Source: Clostridium sp. MB40-C1
GTDB lineage: Bacteria; Bacillota; Clostridia; Clostridiales; Clostridiaceae
Assembly: GCF_030913655.1 (NCBI RefSeq)
Contig: NZ_CP133189.1
Coordinates: forward strand, 2,666,001-2,730,000
Reading direction: 5' to 3'
DNA: 64,000 nt
The notes beneath the pieces were generated by a model. It made no database searches and was not told the origin of the DNA. It was given only the letters and a program-made list of their open reading frames with translations. This document shows, piece after piece, positions 10,244 through 19,018 of the stretch. How positions within the stretch are numbered: the first letter of the stretch is position 1; every line of letters starts with the position of its first letter. Both the position numbers and the translations under genes were made by a program.

Positions 10244-10660
10244 TTATTTCATTTTTATATCGATATTCAATATTGTTTTTAGAGATTTTTCACCTTCTAA
10301 ACTCATATCATAATCTATATAAACCTTACCTCCATTTTCATTTACATCTATATTAAGTTTTTTAGTGTCTATATATAATTCTAAGGTACCATAAGGAGTA
10401 TCATACATGGATACATTTTTGACATTATGTTTAAACTTCATCTTAGCATTAGTAGTACCCATTCTAATCAAAGAAAACTCATTAGGTTTAATTCTAAGAG
10501 TAGTGGTAGTACCCTCCATTCCAGATAATTCAGATTCTTCATAAACTGCATAGTAACAATTCTCTTTTTCATAAAACTCGCCTTGAGTAACAATTTCTAT
10601 AGCCTCATCTTCATTTCCTATCTGTTTGCTCCCAACAGATATAATAGCTTTCTTACCCAT
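10244..10660 (-). CDS. DUF1934 family protein (YwiB-like beta-barrel)
   Basis: A 138-residue cytosolic protein of the DUF1934/YwiB family, a lipocalin-like beta-barrel of unknown role. Alternating hydrophobic and polar strands run through the whole length, with the conserved Y-x-E-S-E-L-S-G-M-E-G-T-T-T-T block near residues 40-55 and the R-M-G block near residue 66. It is the last gene of a ddl / PP-loop / DUF1934 set, 18 bp after the PP-loop gene. Confidence 0.85.
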   Translation of the reverse strand: MGKKAIISVGSKQIGNEDEAIEIVTQGEFYEKENCYYAVYEESELSGMEGTTTTLRIKPNEFSLIRMGTTNAKMKFKHNVKNVSMYDTPYGTLELYIDTKKLNIDVNENGGKVYIDYDMSLEGEKSLKTILNIDIKMK

Positions 10661-10678
10661 ATAACCCCTTCACATCCT

Positions 10679-11662
10679 CTACGCTATAATATACTTATCT
10701 ATTTCATCATCATTCGCCGGCTTTACATGTAAAAATTTATCATATGGCTTAGTATAGTTTCCATACATAACTTTTATCTCTTCTTCATCTTTTCCCTTAG
10801 AATATCGTCCTGCAACCTTAGAAGCAAACTTTATATCTTCTTCTAATGGTTTTCCTATTATAACCACCATGGAACCTCTAAAATCTTTTACTAAAAATCC
10901 AGTATCTTCAGGTGTTAGAAGCTTTTTAATTTCATCCGCTTCCAACGCCGTTCTTGACGATATTATTTTACATTCTTTTGTAACTCTAAAATGTCTTCCG
11001 AATCTTAATAATTCAAGTTCTCTAGGTACTGGAGTTTCAACATGTTCTAAAAGTTCTCTCAACCTTATAGAATAGTTTGGTTCTGTCAATTTACATCCTC
11101 CCGCTGGTGATGGATAATCTTTTATGTCCCATTTTTCAGCAAGTTCCATTTGAATTTTTCTACTCCTACCTGATATCCCAAGAAGCTTCTCTCTATCTAC
11201 TAGACCATTTAATTCCATTTCTGTTGGAGGCAAGACCTTTGCACACAAAGGTCTTAAAATCTTTTCTCCAATACCAGATTCTTTTTTTACAACATTTAAG
11301 GAAGATTTATTTTGAGACATAGGCCTCTGATTTAAAACCTCACCAGTTATAATAAAATCAGCATTGAATTTCTCCAAAAGATTCCCCGCTTCCCTCATCA
11401 TCATAGCATGACAATCTATACATGGATTCATATTTTTACCATGACCGTGCTTTGGATTTTTAACAACCTCTAAATGCTCATCAGAGAAATCCACAACTTG
11501 TAAAGGAATACCTATCTGTTTAGTCATCTCTTCCGCATTTTTACTACCAAAAAAATGCGATTTAAAACATATTCCTATTACATCTATACCCTGATCTTTT
11601 ATAAGTTTAGAAGCTAATATGCTATCTAACCCTCCTGATATCAACGCTAACGCTCTTGTCAT
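10679..11662 (-). CDS. PP-loop ATPase, MnmA/ThiI-like, with NFACT-R-type C-terminal domain
   Basis: A 327-residue protein with an N-terminal adenine-nucleotide alpha-hydrolase domain: the PP-loop is SGGLDS (residues 9-14) and C-I-D-C-H (about residue 81) offers a candidate active-site or metal cysteine pair. These domains activate an RNA base by adenylation, as in tRNA thiolases. The C-terminal part (about 200-327) resembles the DUF814/NFACT-R RNA-binding domain. The substrate is unknown; a tRNA modification role is inferred. The gene is 30 bp after ddl. Confidence 0.8.
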   Translation of the reverse strand: MTRALALISGGLDSILASKLIKDQGIDVIGICFKSHFFGSKNAEEMTKQIGIPLQVVDFSDEHLEVVKNPKHGHGKNMNPCIDCHAMMMREAGNLLEKFNADFIITGEVLNQRPMSQNKSSLNVVKKESGIGEKILRPLCAKVLPPTEMELNGLVDREKLLGISGRSRKIQMELAEKWDIKDYPSPAGGCKLTEPNYSIRLRELLEHVETPVPRELELLRFGRHFRVTKECKIISSRTALEADEIKKLLTPEDTGFLVKDFRGSMVVIIGKPLEEDIKFASKVAGRYSKGKDEEEIKVMYGNYTKPYDKFLHVKPANDDEIDKYIIA

Positions 11663-11692
11663 AAACTTCTCCTTTCCTACTATCTTAATATA

Positions 11693-12724
11693 TTATCTAT
11701 TATTTCTCTCTATAGCTAATTCTATAAGCTCAGTTATTAAATCTCTATAAGATACACCTGAAGCTTCCCACATTTTTGGATACATACTTATTTTAGTAAA
11801 CCCCGGCAAAGTATTTACTTCATTTAAATAAACTTCCTCCGTATCCTTATCTACAAGAAAATCAACTCTAGCCATACCTGCACAATCTAAAAATCTATAT
11901 ATTCTAATAGCTTCTTTTCTTACCATTTCTAGTTTTTCTTCACTTAAAGCAGCAGGAATTAACAGTTTTGATTCTGCATTAGAATACTTTGCCTCATAAT
12001 CATAAAACTCATTAGCTGGAATTATTTCTCCCGGAATAGCAGCTTTTACTTCATCATTTCCAAGAACAGCAACCTCAATCTCTCTAGCATTTATAGTTTC
12101 TTCCACCAAAATTTTTCTATCAAATTTAATAGCAAACTCCAATCCACTCTCTAATTCTTCTCTATTATGCGCCTTACTTATTCCTACAGAAGAACCACTA
12201 TTTGATGGTTTTATGAATACAGGATATTCTAATTTTTCTTCAACGTTCTTTATAGATATACTTTTATTTTTTAAATACTCATAAGAGTTTACAACTACAT
12301 AATCAGCTTGTTTTACTCCAAAATTTTCAAGTACATATTTTGTGTAAACTTTATCCATACATACAGCAGAAGACATAACCCCAGGACCTACACATGGTAG
12401 GTTCACAAGCCTGCACATCCCCTGAATAGTTCCATCTTCACCATATAATCCATGCATTACAGGGAAAACTACATCAACTTCTCTATTAAAAAGAACTGTT
12501 TGACCATTAGCTTCTTTATAAAACTCATCTTTTTCCCATTCGCCACTCTCTATTTTGTCTATCGTCCCTGTATATTCAAACCACTTACCTTCTTTATTTA
12601 TACCAATTATATACACTTCAAATTTATCTACATCAATGTTTTTTAAAACAGATGTCGCTGAAACACGTGACACCTCGTGTTCTGTAGACTGTCCTCCAAA
12701 TAATATAGCAACTTTCTTTTTCAT
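11693..12724 (-). CDS. ddl: D-alanine--D-alanine ligase
   Basis: ATP-grasp enzyme that joins two D-Ala for the peptidoglycan precursor. The 343 residues include the N-terminal LFGGQSTEHEVS motif, the GSSVGISKA loop that holds phosphate, the F-Y-D-Y-E-A-K-Y region typical of dipeptide-forming (not lactate-forming) ligases, and the metal-binding E-V-N-T-L-P-G-F near the end. GGAGAG precedes the ATG. It heads a three-gene set with the PP-loop and DUF1934 genes. Confidence 0.96.
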   Translation of the reverse strand: MKKKVAILFGGQSTEHEVSRVSATSVLKNIDVDKFEVYIIGINKEGKWFEYTGTIDKIESGEWEKDEFYKEANGQTVLFNREVDVVFPVMHGLYGEDGTIQGMCRLVNLPCVGPGVMSSAVCMDKVYTKYVLENFGVKQADYVVVNSYEYLKNKSISIKNVEEKLEYPVFIKPSNSGSSVGISKAHNREELESGLEFAIKFDRKILVEETINAREIEVAVLGNDEVKAAIPGEIIPANEFYDYEAKYSNAESKLLIPAALSEEKLEMVRKEAIRIYRFLDCAGMARVDFLVDKDTEEVYLNEVNTLPGFTKISMYPKMWEASGVSYRDLITELIELAIERNNR

Positions 12725-13495
12725 ATATTTCTCTCCTTACCCACCTTGTATATTCTTCATAATTTATTATTCCATATTATATCTCTATTGTGAACTACCA
12801 CTACTTATAAAATTTAGCGGCTTTGTGGTCAATATACCTAAATAACTTCCCCTTGTTTTTCATCAATTAAAATTATATACCAATCATAAAAATATGTGAA
12901 TAAAAAAAAATGAAGTTATACAATAGAAGAATGTTATGAAGTAATGAGTAACGGCATAGGAATAGGATTTTCTAAATATATGTAGTTATCCATTAAACCT
13001 TCAGAAAGCAAAGAAATACTAAAGGTGTATTCTTCTAAAAATGCTACCCTCGCTATGGGGAATCCATTCCCCAGCTCGGCTGTCGGAGTCCGTTCCGACA
13101 ATTACGCATTTTTAGAAACCTACACCTTAAGTATTTCTAGTTGCTACTTCAAAGTTTAATTGGCTAACTACATATATAAGAAAATCTTATTCCTATGCCT
13201 TGATTTTTCATGAATAATACAGTTTAAGCGGTAGTATATTATGTATATTTATTCAGTATTTTATAGCAACTATCTTTTAATCTTAAGTTAATAGATAACT
13301 CCCATAAGCTATCGCTTTTAAGAGTTTACCAACTCTTTCGTTTAAGTCAAAAACAAAGCTCATAATAGAAAATTAAATTTTCATTATGAGCTTATTCTTT
13401 TACTTAATTCAAAGATTTTCTGACATCAGGAAGAAAATCAACCTCTACTAGTACCTAGTACCTGACTCCTAGAAAAATGTTGCGTTACAACATTT
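12725..13495. other. Intergenic region with composite repeat copy 2
   Basis: A 771-bp gap between ypeB and ddl. The ddl-proximal 230 bp should contain its promoter, which I could not place with confidence. The rest holds element A (12953-13199) and element B (13308-13497), with a 108-bp spacer between them. Confidence 0.8.
12953..13199 (-). repeat. Repeat element A, copy 2
   Basis: 247 bp, bounded by GGCATAGGAATA and TATTCCTATGCC and closely similar to copy 1. Apical hairpins are at 13057-13072 (minus-strand loop ATGGAT) and 13082-13099 (minus-strand loop ACGGAC). The strand given is sense to the upstream gene ypeB. Confidence 0.9.
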
Positions 13496-13497
13496 TT
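13308..13497 (-). repeat. Repeat element B, copy 2 (overlaps ypeB stop codon)
   Basis: The same four stem-loops as copy 1. The first small stem reads AAGAGTT/AACTCTT, a paired change from AAGAGCT/AGCTCTT. The terminal hairpin (13473-13497, AAAAATGTT/AACATTTTT, 7-nt loop) includes two bases of the ypeB stop codon (13496-13498). Confidence 0.88.
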
Positions 13498-14863
13498 ACA
13501 TTGTAAGTGCTCCGTTTGGTGTATTGATTATTTGAAGTATCCTTTGTTCAAAACCTGTATCCGCATTAATATAAACTATAAAACTATCATCTTTATAACC
13601 TCCAATAAACTCATAACAAAGAGCTTCTTTATTATTTTCAGTAGGAATCAATGCAAGATTCACAGAAGTTACATTTAAATTTTTCCCAACTCTTTGTCTC
13701 GCCTGCTCTTGAGTTATTCTCGGTTTCTGAATTTGTCTATTTTCTATATGAGCGGTTAGATATTTTTCAGATTCTATTCCCACTATACTTCCATCTTCTA
13801 ATGAAATTTTTAACTTCACTTGATCTGGATATATAATAACATTATCTTGATTATATGCATAGCTTATAACAGCAACATTCTCACTTTTTAGTGCATATGT
13901 AGATTTCATATTTTTATACCCAATATCACTTAAATATCTACTTCCTAAATCAATAGCTTTCTTTAAATTTATTTTAGTTTTACCAATATCTTTATTATCT
14001 AAAAGATATACAATTTTACCCCCATTTTTACTTACTTCTACAGCAATCTCTTCTCCTTTTTCCGCTCCCTTTACTGTAACACCAAAACTATAAGATGGTA
14101 TTTTAGTTTTTCCTTCTGTTTCTTTTTTTAATACATTTGAAATTTTACTTTCTCCTATAGTTTTTTTCACAATGGCTATAGCTTCTGCTTCTGTAATTTT
14201 TTTCTGAGAAATCACTTTAGGTTTTATTTCTAAAATATTATCAGAAAACGGACCATCATATATAAGCGCTGGATATTGAACAACTTGTTTTTGTATCTCC
14301 TTAAACTTATCTGACACAAGTTTACCTTCATTATTTTTCAATGCTTTAGTAGCCTTTTTTCTTACTTCTCCCCATTTTACCTTTCCTTCATTTATATCAC
14401 TTTGTACAGTATTTAACCCCACTAATAAATAATCAGCTTGATTCTTCAATTCTTCCATACTTTTATAATCATCATCACTTAATTCTTTTCCTTGAGATGA
14501 CACTTTTGCAAGCGAATAAGCAAAATCACCCACTTGAGATAAAAATTTACTAGTACCCTCAATATATTCTTGAGATATCGGAAGAGAATGTATCTTATCA
14601 TTTGCTATATCAGAGTACCTAAAAATATCCCCAAAAATAACTATACTTTGTTCTCTAGATCCCACTATTGCAGATTTACCTAAATCTACTTTTATATTTC
14701 TAACAGAATCAATCAATTGATACATATTTTTGCTGTATTCTCCCTGTAAATAATTTCTATAATCCATTCTTTCAAGTGTCATTAAGATTGCAAAAGTAGT
14801 TGAAAATACCACAATGAGCACTACACTAATTGTGTAAATAACTCTTTTTTTAGTCATTTTCAT
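13496..14863 (-). CDS. ypeB: Germination protein YpeB
   Basis: A 455-residue protein with one N-terminal membrane segment (about residues 8-28), a helical region, and C-terminal PepSY-type repeats (about 225-300, 310-375 and 385-450). In Bacillus, YpeB stabilises the cortex-lytic enzyme SleB in the spore. Here no sleB is adjacent: the upstream neighbour is spoIIR. AGGAGGATAGGAG precedes ATG; the ATG two codons later is also possible. Its stop lies in the first hairpin of repeat B copy 2. Confidence 0.9.
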   Translation of the reverse strand: MKMTKKRVIYTISVVLIVVFSTTFAILMTLERMDYRNYLQGEYSKNMYQLIDSVRNIKVDLGKSAIVGSREQSIVIFGDIFRYSDIANDKIHSLPISQEYIEGTSKFLSQVGDFAYSLAKVSSQGKELSDDDYKSMEELKNQADYLLVGLNTVQSDINEGKVKWGEVRKKATKALKNNEGKLVSDKFKEIQKQVVQYPALIYDGPFSDNILEIKPKVISQKKITEAEAIAIVKKTIGESKISNVLKKETEGKTKIPSYSFGVTVKGAEKGEEIAVEVSKNGGKIVYLLDNKDIGKTKINLKKAIDLGSRYLSDIGYKNMKSTYALKSENVAVISYAYNQDNVIIYPDQVKLKISLEDGSIVGIESEKYLTAHIENRQIQKPRITQEQARQRVGKNLNVTSVNLALIPTENNKEALCYEFIGGYKDDSFIVYINADTGFEQRILQIINTPNGALTM

Positions 14864-14930
14864 ACTCCTATCCTCCTTTCATTTGTACTATACATTACTA
14901 GTATTGGTTACATTAATCCTTGTTATACAA

Positions 14931-14967
14931 AAAAAATCCAAGTAAAATTATTTTACTTGGATTTTTT
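14931..14967 (-). terminator. Terminator overlapping the end of spoIIR
   Basis: A 15-bp perfect stem (AAATCCAAGTAAAAT and its complement) with almost no loop and a T8 tail on the minus strand. The final codons and stop (14953-14955) of spoIIR lie inside the stem. Confidence 0.88.
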
Positions 14968-15597
14968 ACATATATTTTTTAATACCTCAATCATTTTAAA
15001 TTTTACTACTAAATTATTTGCCTCTTTGTTAGAATTATTCACAAATTTATATTCCTCAGGAGTTAAAACCTGTTTCATGTCTCTTTCAGTTTTCTCATAT
15101 GCAACTTCGCCTTTTGTTATGTCAGTAAAGCATAATGGCGGAAACATCACACACCACCAATTATGACCTTCCCCCTTACCTATAATTATTCTATACGCTT
15201 CATAATTTCCTTGTGGTAGAGTTATATTACCATAACTTTTTACAGGAAAGTTTTCACGAGATAGCATAGTTACTACATTATAGTTATATCCTTTTTGTCT
15301 TATAACCTTTTCAGCAATTTTTTTTATCTCTTGATCTCTTTGTTTTATTATATCTCTAGATTCTTCTATGTTTTTAGAATTCTTTAGTTTTGGATATATA
15401 TATTCTAAAACCTCATCTCTTATTTTTAATTTTAACGCCTGATCTTCTGTAGTATCACTATTTGCTAAAACATGAAACCTTATGAGTTTTTTAGAAATTT
15501 CCTCTTGACTAGTATTATTTTTACTAAACACAACCCACAAAACACTTACACATAATAATATAGAAACTAAAATAATGGCAACAAATTTATTTTTCAA
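14953..15597 (-). CDS. spoIIR: Stage II sporulation protein R
   Basis: Secreted from the forespore; it signals through SpoIIGA to process pro-sigma-E in the mother cell. The 214-residue protein has an N-terminal signal/anchor helix (about 6-24), the family block LIRFHVLANSDTTEDQALK (about 42-60) and the strongly conserved GHNWWCVMFPPLCF (about 143-156). The stop codon sits in the terminator stem. In model species it is under sigma-F; I did not assign a promoter here. Confidence 0.95.
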   Translation of the reverse strand: MKNKFVAIILVSILLCVSVLWVVFSKNNTSQEEISKKLIRFHVLANSDTTEDQALKLKIRDEVLEYIYPKLKNSKNIEESRDIIKQRDQEIKKIAEKVIRQKGYNYNVVTMLSRENFPVKSYGNITLPQGNYEAYRIIIGKGEGHNWWCVMFPPLCFTDITKGEVAYEKTERDMKQVLTPEEYKFVNNSNKEANNLVVKFKMIEVLKNICKKSK

Positions 15598-15917
15598 CTG
15601 CTTGTCCTCCTATTATATAAGAATTAAACACTCTTTAATAAATATAATTACCATTATTTATCATTTTATACTTTTATTTTATTTTTTATAATTCCAAAGC
15701 TATATTTTAATAAATACAGAATCTAAGTCTTCCATTGGACATCAGCATTTTCACGCTGTATTTTAGAATATTACTATCAGTAAATATACTACAAGGGACT
15801 GTCGCACTAATAATAAATTCTACAATATATTGTATTGAATTTAAACTTTCAAAACAGTATATTATATGTAAATTCCTTAATGCCACAGCCCCATATTATA
15901 CTAAATTACAACCTTAT
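15598..15917. other. Intergenic region between spoIIR and ilvA
   Basis: 320 bp with no gene. It contains an imperfect inverted-repeat element at 15795-15892 with ends GGGACTGTCGCA and TGCCACAGCCCC, lying behind ilvA. I see no clear terminator with a T run. Confidence 0.6.
15795..15892. repeat. Degenerate palindromic element with GGGxCTGTxGCA ends
   Basis: The ends GGGACTGTCGCA and TGCCACAGCCCC pair with two mismatches, closing a domain of about 98 bp. An ACAATATATTGT palindrome lies inside. Only one copy is visible in this window; classification as a small palindromic repeat is inference. Confidence 0.4.
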
Positions 15918-17135
15918 TTAAAATAATTTTATTCCTTCTATACTGTATCCATTTTCCTTTAATGTTTTAATTATTTCTCTTGAATGCTCTTTTGATTGAG
16001 ATTCTATTTCAAAATTTACATTTGCAAATTCAAGTCCTTTTTCATCCCAGTTTTGTTCTTGTCTTACCTTTACAATATTGGCACCTAAAACACCTATCTT
16101 AGTAATTAATTTTCCTAATTCTCCTACTTTATCTTGTAACTCTACATTAAAACTTATTCTTCTTTTTTGCATAATTAATTCTCTATTAATTATCTTAGAA
16201 ACCATTGCTATATCTATATTTCCTCCACTGATTAACACAGCTACTTTTTTACCATCAATTTTTATTTTACCCGCTAAAACCGCTGCTAGTGGCGTAGCGC
16301 CAGCCCCTTCTGCAATTAACTTGCTTGTTTCCATAAGTTTAAACTCAGCATATGATATCTCATCTTCTGAAACGGTTACAACATCATCAACATATTGTTT
16401 AATGTACTTAAAGCTAAGATCTCCTGGTGTCTTTACAGATATTCCGTCTGCTAAAGATTTAACTCCATCTACTGTTACAACTTTACCAGCTTTTAAAGAT
16501 TCTTTTGTTGAAGCTATAATTTCTGCTTGAACTCCTATTACTTTTATATTAGGATTAATTGATTTTGCAGCTACAGCTATTCCAGCTATTAATCCGCCTC
16601 CACCGATAGGAACAAGTATAGCATCCATATCTGGTATATCTTCTAAAATTTCAAGAGCTATAGTTCCTTGTCCAGCCATTACGTCCTCATCATTAAAAGG
16701 ATGTACAAAAGTTGCTCCTGTTTCTTTTTGAATTTCTACAGCTTTAGTGTAACACTCGTCATAAACTTCTCCAAATTGAACTACTTCTGCTCCATATCCT
16801 TTTGTTGCATTAACTTTAGACATAGGTGCAGTAGCTGGCATAACTATTGTAGACTTTATTCCAAAAGCAGTAGCTGCATAAGCAACTCCTTGAGCATGAT
16901 TTCCAGCTGATGATGCCATTACTCCTCTATTTTTTTCTTCTTGTGTCAAGTTTGCTATTTTATTGTAAGCACCTCTTAGCTTAAAGGCACCTGTTTTTTG
17001 TTTATTTTCACATTTTAAATAAATTTCATATCCACTTTGTTTTGAAAAAGTACTTGAATAAAATAACGGTGTTCTTCTAGCTACTCCCTTAATATTTTCT
17101 TGCGCTTTTTTAATTTTGTTTAAATCAAGACTCAT
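15918..17135 (-). CDS. ilvA: Threonine ammonia-lyase (with C-terminal ACT domain)
   Basis: PLP-dependent fold-type II enzyme that converts threonine to 2-oxobutyrate and ammonia. The PLP lysine lies in KTGAFKLRGA (about residue 53) and the glycine-rich phosphate loop in PIGGGGLIAG. The C-terminal 80 residues (from about 325) form one ACT-type regulatory domain. ATG at 17135 is chosen because GGGAGGAA lies just upstream, giving 405 residues. It could serve isoleucine synthesis or threonine catabolism; no other ilv gene is nearby. Confidence 0.92.
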   Translation of the reverse strand: MSLDLNKIKKAQENIKGVARRTPLFYSSTFSKQSGYEIYLKCENKQKTGAFKLRGAYNKIANLTQEEKNRGVMASSAGNHAQGVAYAATAFGIKSTIVMPATAPMSKVNATKGYGAEVVQFGEVYDECYTKAVEIQKETGATFVHPFNDEDVMAGQGTIALEILEDIPDMDAILVPIGGGGLIAGIAVAAKSINPNIKVIGVQAEIIASTKESLKAGKVVTVDGVKSLADGISVKTPGDLSFKYIKQYVDDVVTVSEDEISYAEFKLMETSKLIAEGAGATPLAAVLAGKIKIDGKKVAVLISGGNIDIAMVSKIINRELIMQKRRISFNVELQDKVGELGKLITKIGVLGANIVKVRQEQNWDEKGLEFANVNFEIESQSKEHSREIIKTLKENGYSIEGIKLF

Positions 17136-17782
17136 TTTTCTTCCTCCCTCTAATAATTGCATTTTCTTCTTCTTTTAAATGGTTATTTTCAAAGTTTATC
17201 TTCAATTAACTGATAATTGAATTTTAAATAAATTTATCAACTCAAATTATTAGGCTTTTTATAATCTTAGATAAACAACTCATCTATCTTTATTATAAGA
17301 CAATTTCCAAAATTGTCACTACTATTTCTTCAAAAAAAAGTATAAATTTCAACATTTTTTCACCAGCAATCATGTGTTTTCACAGGGCATACAACACACA
17401 TGTCATTGTAAGCCGTATTTATTAATAGTCGCCTTTCAGATACATATGTATCTCATTGAAAAACATTTTTAAAAAATTCACTTTTTTTTGATAAGCTAAT
17501 TGCATTCCCTCCATTCATATGCTATACTTTTCATGGAACATTAATTAACAATTTGTTAATTTTATTCTACTTTTGTGAACGGTTACAAAATTGGTTGAAT
17601 TTTATAAAAAAATTGCAACTTTTTTATATTTTACATTCATATTAAATGTTTATACATATATATTGCCCATATTCATAAAATAATAAAGTTTTATACTATA
17701 ATTTAGCCTTTAAAAATTAATAATTTTTATTAATTTTTATTATATTTTTATTATACTTTTATTTATAGAAGGAGGAATATTA
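17136..17782. other. Divergent intergenic region between ilvA and the symporter
   Basis: 647 bp without a gene. It holds a candidate ilvA promoter at 17292-17319 with a perfect inverted repeat in its spacer, a 16-bp perfect palindrome AGATACATATGTATCT at 17438-17453, and an AATTAACA/TGTTAATT inverted repeat at 17543-17561. I found no T-box-like stem and antiterminator set. Confidence 0.6.
17292..17319 (-). promoter_or_regulatory. Candidate ilvA promoter with operator in the spacer
   Basis: On the minus strand GTGACA (17314-17319), 16 bp, TATAAT (17292-17297). The spacer is almost filled by the inverted repeat GACAATTT-cca-AAATTGTC (17299-17317), the layout of a repressor site. Confidence 0.5.
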
Positions 17783-18949
17783 ATGAAAAAATTAGGTTTA
17801 ATTCCCAAAATCATATTAGCTATCGTTTTGGGTACTCTTATCGGTAGCTATACTCCTGAACCTTTTATACGTATCTTTAGGACTTTTAGCTCCATATTTG
17901 GAGAATTCCTTGGCTTCGTAATACCTCTATTAATCTTAGGATTTATAGTTGCTGGTATTGCCGAACTAGGAGAAGGTGCTGGTAAGTTATTAGGAGTTAC
18001 TGTAGGTTTAGCTTACTTATTTACATTAGTTTCAGGTTTTTCAGCTTTATTCGTTGGAAGAGCATTATTACCCTCTATAGTTTCTCATGCTGGAAAGGTA
18101 GAAGAAGCTAGAAAAGCTTTAAAGCCTTTCTTTGAAGTTAAGATGCCACCAATTATGGATGTTATGTCTGCACTTATATTTGCTTTCATTTTAGGATTAG
18201 GTATAGCTAAGATACAAAATAAGACACTTAAAGATATGGCTGTAGGATTTCAACAAATAATAACAAAACTTATTGAAAATGTTGTTATCCCATTACTTCC
18301 ACTTCACATATTAGGTATTTTTGCTAACTTAGCTTATACTGGTGAAGTAAGAAATGTTATTTCAGTATTCTGGAAAGTTTTCATAATAATTATTGCTATG
18401 CATTGGATAATTATGCTTATACAATTTACAGTAGGAGGATCTATCTCAGGTAAGAATCCTTTAAAATCTTTAAAAATACAACTTAAAGGTTACCTTACTG
18501 CTTTAGGAACTCAATCTTCTGCCGCAACTATACCAGTTAACATACAATGTGCAGAAGAAATCGGAACTACAAAAGGTGTAAGAGATTTCGTTATTCCTTT
18601 ATGTGCAACTGTTCACTTATCTGGAAGTACAATAACTTTAACAACTTGTGCAATGGCAGTTATGATGTTAAATGGTATGCCTATAAGCATGAGCTCTATG
18701 GCTGGATTTATATGTATGCTAGGCGTAACTATGGTTGCCGCTCCTGGAGTACCTGGAGGTGCAGTAATGGCAGCTCTTGGAATACTTAAATCAATATTAG
18801 GATTCAATGAGGCAGCCCTTGGACTAATGATAGCACTATATATAGCTCAAGATAGTTTTGGAACAGCTTGTAACGTATCAGGTGACCAAGCGGTTGCTAT
18901 GGTAGTTGATGCAATTCAAAAAAAATGGAACAAAAAGCAGGTAAAGTAA
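17783..18949 (+). CDS. Sodium:dicarboxylate/amino-acid symporter (DAACS family)
   Basis: A 388-residue secondary transporter of the glutamate/dicarboxylate symporter family. Eight or so hydrophobic helices can be seen, with the HP1-like serine-rich QSSAATIP loop (about 250), the HLSGST segment in the TM7 position, the HP2-like APGVPGGAVM hairpin (about 312) and the QDSFGTACNVSGD segment of TM8. The substrate is unproven; the divergent ilvA makes threonine or serine plausible, and glutamate/aspartate equally so. AGAAGGAGG precedes the ATG. Confidence 0.88.
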   Translation: MKKLGLIPKIILAIVLGTLIGSYTPEPFIRIFRTFSSIFGEFLGFVIPLLILGFIVAGIAELGEGAGKLLGVTVGLAYLFTLVSGFSALFVGRALLPSIVSHAGKVEEARKALKPFFEVKMPPIMDVMSALIFAFILGLGIAKIQNKTLKDMAVGFQQIITKLIENVVIPLLPLHILGIFANLAYTGEVRNVISVFWKVFIIIIAMHWIIMLIQFTVGGSISGKNPLKSLKIQLKGYLTALGTQSSAATIPVNIQCAEEIGTTKGVRDFVIPLCATVHLSGSTITLTTCAMAVMMLNGMPISMSSMAGFICMLGVTMVAAPGVPGGAVMAALGILKSILGFNEAALGLMIALYIAQDSFGTACNVSGDQAVAMVVDAIQKKWNKKQVK

Positions 18950-18973
18950 GTTAGTTCTAATAACCAAATAAAG

Positions 18974-19018
18974 AAATAGCCTATTAATTAGGATAAACCA
19001 ATTAATAGGCTATTTTTA
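18974..19018. terminator. Bidirectional terminator between symporter and germination operon
   Basis: A 16-bp perfect stem (AAATAGCCTATTAATT and its complement at 19000-19015), 10-nt loop, T-rich on the plus strand and A/T-rich on the other. It ends the symporter gene and, on the minus strand, the germinant receptor operon. Confidence 0.88.

Noticed and set aside
17136-17782. T-box or other amino-acid leader in front of ilvA
   Set aside because: I searched for a specifier stem, a T-box sequence and a terminator/antiterminator pair and found none; only palindromes of operator type are present.
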